This document shows, one piece after another, positions 14,233-18,243 of a stretch of 18,243 nucleotides of DNA. Positions within the stretch are counted from its first letter, which is position 1. Each line of letters begins with the position of its first letter. The position numbers and the translations under genes are program-made. The stretch comes from Candidatus Saccharicenans sp. (lineage in GTDB: Bacteria > Acidobacteriota > Aminicenantia > Aminicenantales > Saccharicenantaceae): positions 1 through 18,243 of the forward strand of contig JANLGB010000016.1 of assembly GCA_024653405.1 (NCBI GenBank), in the 5' to 3' direction. Under the pieces are notes generated by a model. The model made no database searches. It was not told where the DNA came from and saw only the letters and a program-made list of their open reading frames with translations.

Positions 14233-14910
14233 ATGAAAGCTTTTTTAATAACTGGTCCGCCCGGCTCGGGCAAGAGTCCGCTCGGAGACTGCCTGGAAAA
14301 ACAACCCCTTCCGGGAAAAAGGTTCTGGCATTTTGACTTCGGCCGGCTGCTCAGGGAAATGATCAGGCCCGAAAATGCCGGAAAGCCCGGGGCCGGGGCA
14401 GAGACGGCGCCAGAAGCTACCGCACCTCCGGCCGAAGCTTTCAGCCCAGCGGAGCTGGCCCGGGTGCGGCAATCGCTCCAGACTTCCAGCCTGTTTGAAG
14501 AGGGCGATCAAGAACTGGTGCGGAAAATCTTCAGGTATTATCTCTCCAGGACCGGGGCCGGCCCTGACGATATCCTGCTGCTCAACGGGCTGCTGCGGCA
14601 CCGGGCCCAGGTGGCCTGGCTGGAGGACCTGGTTCATATAGCCCTGGTCATCAACCTGGATTGCCCCGAAGAGGTGGCCGTCAGGCGAATCCTGGCCAAC
14701 CTCGACGGCGAACGTCGGGGGCGGGAAGATGACCGCCTGGAAGTGATTGTCCATCGCTATCGCCTCTACCTGGAAAGGACCGGGCCGCTGGTTGATTTCC
14801 TGCGCCAGTCCGGCGTTCCGGTCATCGAACTTCTGGTGGAACGCGACACCCGGCCTGAAACTCTCTGGCTGAAACTGCAGGCTGACCGGAAATTCCAGGA
14901 ACTGCTCTGA
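14233..14910 (+). CDS. Adenylate-kinase-like P-loop nucleotide kinase
   Basis: Predicted cytoplasmic nucleoside-monophosphate kinase-like protein, 225 aa. It has a Walker A GPPGSGKS (8-15), an NMP-site-like HFDFGRLLREMI (33-44), a Pro/Ala/Glu-rich insertion (about 50-70), and DDILLLNGLLRHRAQVAWLEDL in place of the adenylate kinase LLDGFPRT..QAxxL region. The end resembles the adenylate kinase tail: GREDDRLEVIVHRYRLYLERTGPLVDFL. The canonical GFPR is missing (NGLLR), so the acceptor nucleotide is uncertain and I give no symbol. No Shine-Dalgarno site is seen before the ATG, which lies 18 nt beyond the mature tRNA 3' end, suggesting co-transcription with the tRNA. The downstream region has a T-run (CTGTTTTTTCTG) but no clear hairpin. 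Confidence 0.75.
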   Translation: MKAFLITGPPGSGKSPLGDCLEKQPLPGKRFWHFDFGRLLREMIRPENAGKPGAGAETAPEATAPPAEAFSPAELARVRQSLQTSSLFEEGDQELVRKIFRYYLSRTGAGPDDILLLNGLLRHRAQVAWLEDLVHIALVINLDCPEEVAVRRILANLDGERRGREDDRLEVIVHRYRLYLERTGPLVDFLRQSGVPVIELLVERDTRPETLWLKLQADRKFQELL

Positions 14911-14956
14911 GCCGCTCTGTTTTTTCTGTTAGTTCCCGAAAATTCCCGCCCAGCTG

Positions 14957-14980
14957 ATATATGAATGGATATTCATATAT
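14957..14980. repeat. Perfect 10-bp AT-rich palindrome between convergent genes
   Basis: ATATATGAAT (14957-14966) and ATTCATATAT (14971-14980) are exact reverse complements around a GGAT spacer. The element lies in the 226-bp gap between the kinase and the 3' end of the DUF1015 gene. No U-tract follows on either strand. It could be a regulator site, a weak bidirectional stem-loop terminator, or chance. Confidence 0.6.
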
Positions 14981-15136
14981 TAAGATGTGGCCACCACTGC
15001 TGGCCAGAATCAACAACCCATCAATTTTCCTGACCCCGAAATTCTGAAGAAGGATTGAAGAAGCGAACCCCGGCGATGGCCCGGGCCGGGTGATTGAAGC
15101 GTTAAGTAAAGTGCAGAAGGTCCGGCCAACTTCTTC

Positions 15137-16480
15137 TCAGTCGACGAGTTTCCTGGCTTCCAGGTAAAAGCGCTTCTCCCAGGCTTCGCCCATAGAGAAA
15201 GTTTTTCTGGGCAGGGCCCCGTCCAGGATAACTGTCGGGAAAAGCTGGCCCTTGTCCATGGCCGGCAGGTAAAAGCCCAGGTTGCCCGGTTTTTTCCGGC
15301 TGAGGTGGAGCAGCGACTCGTCGCCGTGGACATAATCCAGACCCGAAGCCGCCTTCTTTTTCAGGTAATCGTCCAGGAAGGACTGCAGGCTGCCGACGGT
15401 CAGGTTGTGAGCCGGTTTCAGGAATTTGATGGACTGGAAACTTTCCTGCCGGATTATCCCGGCAATCTGTTCCTTTTCTTTCCGGGCCTTGACCACCGCC
15501 TTTAGCTCCTCGAAGTTGCCGTGTTCCCGAAACTCCACCCGCCCCTCAAAAAAGTGGCTGAGCTCCCGTTCCAGGTCCTCAGGATTTTTGACCTCGAACA
15601 ACACCCGGTGTATAGGCTCGAAGACCAGGGAATCATCATGCAGGTTAACCACTTCTACCAGGGCATAGCGCAGGGTAGAGTTTCCCAGCTCCTCCGGCCG
15701 CCTGGCAGCAGCCTTGGTTTTTTCCCAGATGGTCTTGGCCGTGGCCAGAGAGTGGTTGCCGTCGCCTACGGCGAACAGCAGCAGGGAAGTGCCTTCCGGC
15801 AGGTTGTATCGCTTCTCAAACTCCCGCTGGCTGGCCAGCCGGTTCAAGCCGTCCAGGATCATCTTTTCCACCCGGGGTTCGTTCACCAGGAAGCCCCGCA
15901 CCCGGCCGGCCTCGAACATCAGCTCTAAGTCATAGAGCTTTTGGAGCTCCCGACTGTGGTCGGTGGCCGGTCCGATGGTCAGGTTGGCCGGGTCATCAAT
16001 GAGAATCATGATATGGGGCACTTCCAGCACCGCTCCTTCTCTTATCTTCAACCGGGGGGGAATCCTTTCCAGGATGGTGCCTTCGGTGGCCCGGATGAGG
16101 CTGCAGGCCCGGGGGTTATAATCGTAAGCTTCAAGGTCCAGGCAAAAAAGCAGCCCTCGCCGCCAGCCGTGGGCAGTCTGGCGTTCGAGGTAAACCATCC
16201 CCGATAGCGGCCGGAAAAGCCCCCGCTTGAGGTAATCCTTCATGGTGGCCTGGATCCTGGCGATGCGCTGGTCTTTGTCCGGGGCGTTCAGGTAAACTTC
16301 GGGATAGATCAGGTGGAGGGTGGAAGGAGAATCGCCCACCAGCTCTTCCACCCGGTGCCAGTACTCGGGCTCAGAGGTGTACTGGTCGCAGGCAATCACC
16401 GCCCACTTCTGGAGGTCCACCTCTTCCCGCGGCAGAAGGACCTCCGGTATGGCCATACCCAGGGACTCGTAGATTTTCAT
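15137..16480 (-). CDS. DUF1015 family protein
   Basis: A 447-aa conserved protein of the DUF1015 family, function unknown; no membrane segment or signal peptide. Recognisable marks: the start MKIYESLGMAIPEVLLPR, WAVIACDQYTSEPEYW (26-41), SLIRATEGTILERIPPR (127-143) and the family signature FAVGDGNHSLATAKTIWE (236-253). The glycine-rich DGNHS and the conserved acidic and histidine residues suggest an enzyme active site, but no reaction is established. Length is normal for the branch beginning with MKIYESLG rather than the shorter AAPPYDV branch. An AAAGGA ribosome-binding site lies 8 nt before the ATG and a good promoter further up. It is transcribed alone, divergent from the acyl-CoA dehydrogenase gene. 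Confidence 0.9.
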   Translation of the reverse strand: MKIYESLGMAIPEVLLPREEVDLQKWAVIACDQYTSEPEYWHRVEELVGDSPSTLHLIYPEVYLNAPDKDQRIARIQATMKDYLKRGLFRPLSGMVYLERQTAHGWRRGLLFCLDLEAYDYNPRACSLIRATEGTILERIPPRLKIREGAVLEVPHIMILIDDPANLTIGPATDHSRELQKLYDLELMFEAGRVRGFLVNEPRVEKMILDGLNRLASQREFEKRYNLPEGTSLLLFAVGDGNHSLATAKTIWEKTKAAARRPEELGNSTLRYALVEVVNLHDDSLVFEPIHRVLFEVKNPEDLERELSHFFEGRVEFREHGNFEELKAVVKARKEKEQIAGIIRQESFQSIKFLKPAHNLTVGSLQSFLDDYLKKKAASGLDYVHGDESLLHLSRKKPGNLGFYLPAMDKGQLFPTVILDGALPRKTFSMGEAWEKRFYLEARKLVD

Positions 16481-16526
16481 CTTATAAATCCTTTCTCAAT
16501 CTTATAAATAAAATAAAGGGAAGTTT

Positions 16527-16555
16527 TTTATATAACAAGGAGAAGCTTTTTTCAA
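16527..16555 (-). promoter_or_regulatory. Predicted promoter of the DUF1015 gene
   Basis: On the minus strand, TTGAAA (16550-16555, 5 of 6), a 17-bp spacer and TATAAA (16527-16532, 5 of 6). A start near 16520 gives a leader of about 40 nt containing the AAAGGA ribosome-binding site. Confidence 0.6.
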
Positions 16556-16783
16556 TCCGAAAAAGGCGCTAACGGCCCGGGTAAAAATAAACTCAGACAG
16601 GATAATAGTACTTGGCCAAAAATTCCGAACGATAGTTTTATTAATCCGCCTGCCTGGCTAATTTATGGTCCGGTTTAACCCTGAACTGGCTCAACCGTCT
16701 CCTCTTGCCTTTGCCTCCCATCTACTTAGCCTTTTTGCCTTCTGGCTGGGGTTGGGATCTTCCGGGAGGGCGACCACTCCCTG

Positions 16784-16812
16784 TTGACAAATGGCGGCTG
16801 ATAAATTATAAA
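16784..16812 (+). promoter_or_regulatory. Predicted promoter of the acyl-CoA dehydrogenase gene
   Basis: A perfect TTGACA (16784-16789), exactly 17 bp and TATAAA (16807-16812, 5 of 6): the best sigma70-type promoter in the window. A start near 16819 leaves a leader of about 40 nt. Confidence 0.7.
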
Positions 16813-16859
16813 AGCTCCATCACCAGGGCTTAAGACATTTTATTTATGAGAGGTGCGAC

Positions 16860-18014
16860 GTGATTTCCTTTGAGCTCAGCGAAGAACTTAAAGCTTTGCA
16901 GGATATGGCCCACTCCTTTGCCGAAAAGGAGATGAGGCCCAAAGCTGCCCTTTACGACCGCGAGGAAAAATTTCCGGAAGAGGTCATGCAGAAGGCGTTC
17001 GAAGCGGGTTTCCTGACCTGTAACGTCCCGGTGGAATACGGCGGCGGCGGGTTGAGCGACCTGGAAGTGGCCATAATCTCGGAAGAGCTGGCCTGGGGCT
17101 GTGCCGGCATGTACACCACGATGATGGCCAACTCTCTGGCCTTCACTCCGATTATCCTGTTCGGGACCGAAGACCAGAAGAAAAAATTCTTGACTCCCTT
17201 CAGCCAGAAAATGGCCTTTGCTTCTTACTGCCTGACCGAAAGGGAAGCTGGCTCCGATACTTCGGCCATCAAGACCGTGGCTCGCAAGGACGGGTCAGAT
17301 TATGTGCTCAATGGTTCCAAGTGTTTCATCACCAACGGCGGAGTGGCCAGTCTGTACGTGGTCTTCGCCAACGCCGCCCCGGAAAAAGGAGCCAGGGGTA
17401 TTACCGCTTTCCTGGTGCCGCGGGATAACCCGGGGATATCTATCGGGAAAATAGAAGACAAGATGGGCCACCGGGCCTCCAACACGGCTGAGATTTTCTT
17501 TGAGGATGTCCGGGTCCCGGCTGAAAACGTTCTGGGTCGGGTTGGCCAGGGATTCCTCATCGCCATGAGGACCTTTGACCGAACCCGCTCGGCTGTCGGC
17601 GCGGCCGGTGTCGGCCTAGCCCGGGCGGCTTTGGAATACGCCGTTGATTACGCCAAAACCCGGGTGCAATTTGGCAAGCCCATTGCCACTTTTCAGGCTA
17701 TCGCTTTCAAGATTGCCCAGATGGCCATGGAGATTGAAGCCGCTCGCTTGCTGGTCTGGAAGGCGGCCTGGATGGTGGATAAGGGGCTGCCCTGCGGCCT
17801 GAATTCAGCCATGGCCAAGTGCTTCGGTTCTGACCTGGCCATGTGGGCCTCACTCGAAGCCCTGCAGATTCTGGGCGGCTACGGCTACATGAAGGATTAC
17901 CCGGTGGAAAAACTGGTGCGCGACGCCAAGCTGCTTCAGATTTACGAAGGAACCAACGAGATCCAGCGCCTGGTCATCTCGCGGGAAGTGATCGGCCCGA
18001 TCATCCAGAAATAA
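16860..18014 (+). CDS. Acyl-CoA dehydrogenase
   Basis: FAD-dependent alpha,beta-dehydrogenation of acyl-CoA thioesters, passing electrons to ETF; cytosolic. The 384 aa follow the short/medium-chain acyl-CoA dehydrogenase plan: a helical N-terminal domain (1-115), a beta domain with the FAD/substrate motif YCLTEREAGSDTSAIKT (123-139) and CFITNGG (155-161), and a helical C-terminal domain with TRVQFGKPIATFQA (267-280), LQILGGYGYMKDYPVEKLVRD (335-355) and the catalytic-base motif LLQIYEGTNEIQR (E363). Chain-length preference cannot be read from the sequence. The start is GTG: a GAGAGG site lies about 7 nt upstream, and the nearby ATG at 16846 is out of frame and closes after five codons. It is a single-gene unit with its own strong promoter and terminator; no ETF or other beta-oxidation gene is adjacent. 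Confidence 0.95.
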   Translation: MISFELSEELKALQDMAHSFAEKEMRPKAALYDREEKFPEEVMQKAFEAGFLTCNVPVEYGGGGLSDLEVAIISEELAWGCAGMYTTMMANSLAFTPIILFGTEDQKKKFLTPFSQKMAFASYCLTEREAGSDTSAIKTVARKDGSDYVLNGSKCFITNGGVASLYVVFANAAPEKGARGITAFLVPRDNPGISIGKIEDKMGHRASNTAEIFFEDVRVPAENVLGRVGQGFLIAMRTFDRTRSAVGAAGVGLARAALEYAVDYAKTRVQFGKPIATFQAIAFKIAQMAMEIEAARLLVWKAAWMVDKGLPCGLNSAMAKCFGSDLAMWASLEALQILGGYGYMKDYPVEKLVRDAKLLQIYEGTNEIQRLVISREVIGPIIQK

Positions 18015-18028
18015 AAATATAAGGCCAT

Positions 18029-18060
18029 AAAAAAAGGGGCCTATCGGAGGCCCCTTTTTT
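18029..18060. terminator. Bidirectional intrinsic terminator
   Basis: Stem GGGGCC (18036-18041) / GGCCCC (18049-18054) with a 7-nt loop, flanked by A7 on the left and T6 on the right. It therefore gives a GC-rich hairpin followed by a U-run on both strands. It ends the acyl-CoA dehydrogenase transcript and the convergent exbD-like transcript. Confidence 0.92.
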
Positions 18061-18093
18061 ATTAGCGGTCAGCGCTGGTGGGAATCGAGGGGG

Positions 18094-18243
18094 TTATTCT
18101 TCGAATTTCTCGGGAATGATGGCCAGCGTTTCTACACCGGCGCCCTTGCAGATATCCATGACTTCCATGACCTTGCTGAAGGGCAGCTTGGCATCGGCCC
18201 GGATGAAAATGGTTTTATCCTGACGGGCAGCGTAGAGACGGCG
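18094..18243 (-). CDS. ExbD/TolR-type biopolymer transport protein, C-terminal fragment (cut by window edge)
   Basis: The last 49 codons of a leftward gene whose start is beyond the window. The tail reads DKTIFIRADAKLPFSKVMEVMDICKGAGVETLAIIPEK (from residue 9 of the visible part), which is the characteristic periplasmic end of ExbD/TolR: (V/I)F(I/L)RAD..v.y..v..vmd..k.aGv. ExbD works with ExbB as a proton-driven inner-membrane motor energising TonB-dependent uptake, or as TolR with TolQ. This implies a diderm envelope. The gene ends at the shared bidirectional terminator. ExbD and TolR cannot be told apart from this fragment. Confidence 0.85.
   Translation of the reverse strand, partial: RRLYAARQDKTIFIRADAKLPFSKVMEVMDICKGAGVETLAIIPEKFEE

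Larger units (their letters stand above)
16481..16859. other. Divergent promoter region, DUF1015 / acyl-CoA dehydrogenase
   Basis: A 379-bp non-coding stretch. It holds a leftward promoter at 16527-16555 and a rightward promoter at 16784-16812. Between them (about 16600-16760) the plus strand is rich in pyrimidines, with no open frame or clear repeat. GGGAG (16764-16768) and CTCCC (16777-16781) form a short inverted repeat ending 2 bp before the rightward -35 box. Confidence 0.6.

Noticed and set aside
15069..15090. CCCGGC / GCCGGG hairpin as terminator of the DUF1015 gene
   Set aside because: The stem is only 6 bp with a 10-nt loop and lacks a U-run on the minus strand; left out as a feature.
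1..18243. CRISPR array, insertion sequence, prophage, toxin-antitoxin or other defence system
   Set aside because: No regularly spaced repeats, transposase, integrase, terminal inverted repeats or nuclease-toxin genes were found; the YprB-like nuclease sits among housekeeping genes.

Overview
The window is a chromosomal segment of a moderately GC-rich, free-living, Gram-negative-type bacterium. It is densely coded, has sigma70-like promoters (TTGACA / TATAAT type) and good Shine-Dalgarno sites. It carries no phage, transposon, CRISPR or plasmid signature. The mix of intracellular rhamnoside breakdown, an HEAT/HD-GYP signalling pair, a DUF1015 protein, a YprB-type exonuclease and ExbD would suit a saccharolytic member of the Acidobacteriota/Aminicenantes (OP8) sphere. 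That assignment is a low-confidence impression, not a demonstrated fact.

Left edge (1-1654): a class III PLP-dependent aminotransferase related to glutamate-1-semialdehyde aminomutase runs rightwards, and its true start may lie outside the window. It converges on a leftward cluster of five genes (10661 to 1655): rhamnulokinase (rhaB), L-rhamnose isomerase (rhaA), a HEAT-repeat protein, an HD-GYP protein and a GH78 alpha-L-rhamnosidase. The rhamnosidase would release L-rhamnose inside the cell, RhaA would isomerise it to L-rhamnulose and RhaB would phosphorylate it to L-rhamnulose-1-phosphate. The aldolase, transporter and regulator of a complete pathway are not in the window. The HEAT and HD-GYP genes overlap by 4 bp. 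Their N-terminal regions look alike, so they form a two-gene signalling module inserted in the sugar operon. Possible internal promoters lie before rhaA and before the HEAT gene.

Centre (10662-14910): a 547-bp divergent region holds a promoter for rhaB and a strong promoter facing right. The right-facing promoter leads either to a roughly 217-nt leader or to a leaderless 73-codon reading frame, then to a YjbQ-family gene, a YprB-like DEDD exonuclease with a helical-repeat tail, and a zinc alcohol dehydrogenase. A tRNA-Arg(ACG) with its own promoter follows. An adenylate-kinase-like P-loop gene begins 18 nt after the tRNA.

Right (14911-18243): a DUF1015 gene (leftward) and an acyl-CoA dehydrogenase gene (rightward) are divergently transcribed from a 379-bp region with two clear promoters. 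The dehydrogenase gene ends at a strong bidirectional terminator shared with a convergent, truncated exbD-type gene at the window edge.

Most of the window is ordinary metabolic and housekeeping sequence. The parts that most deserve a second look are the HEAT/HD-GYP pair inside a rhamnose operon, the leader or leaderless frame before the yjbQ-like gene, and the tRNA-kinase arrangement.
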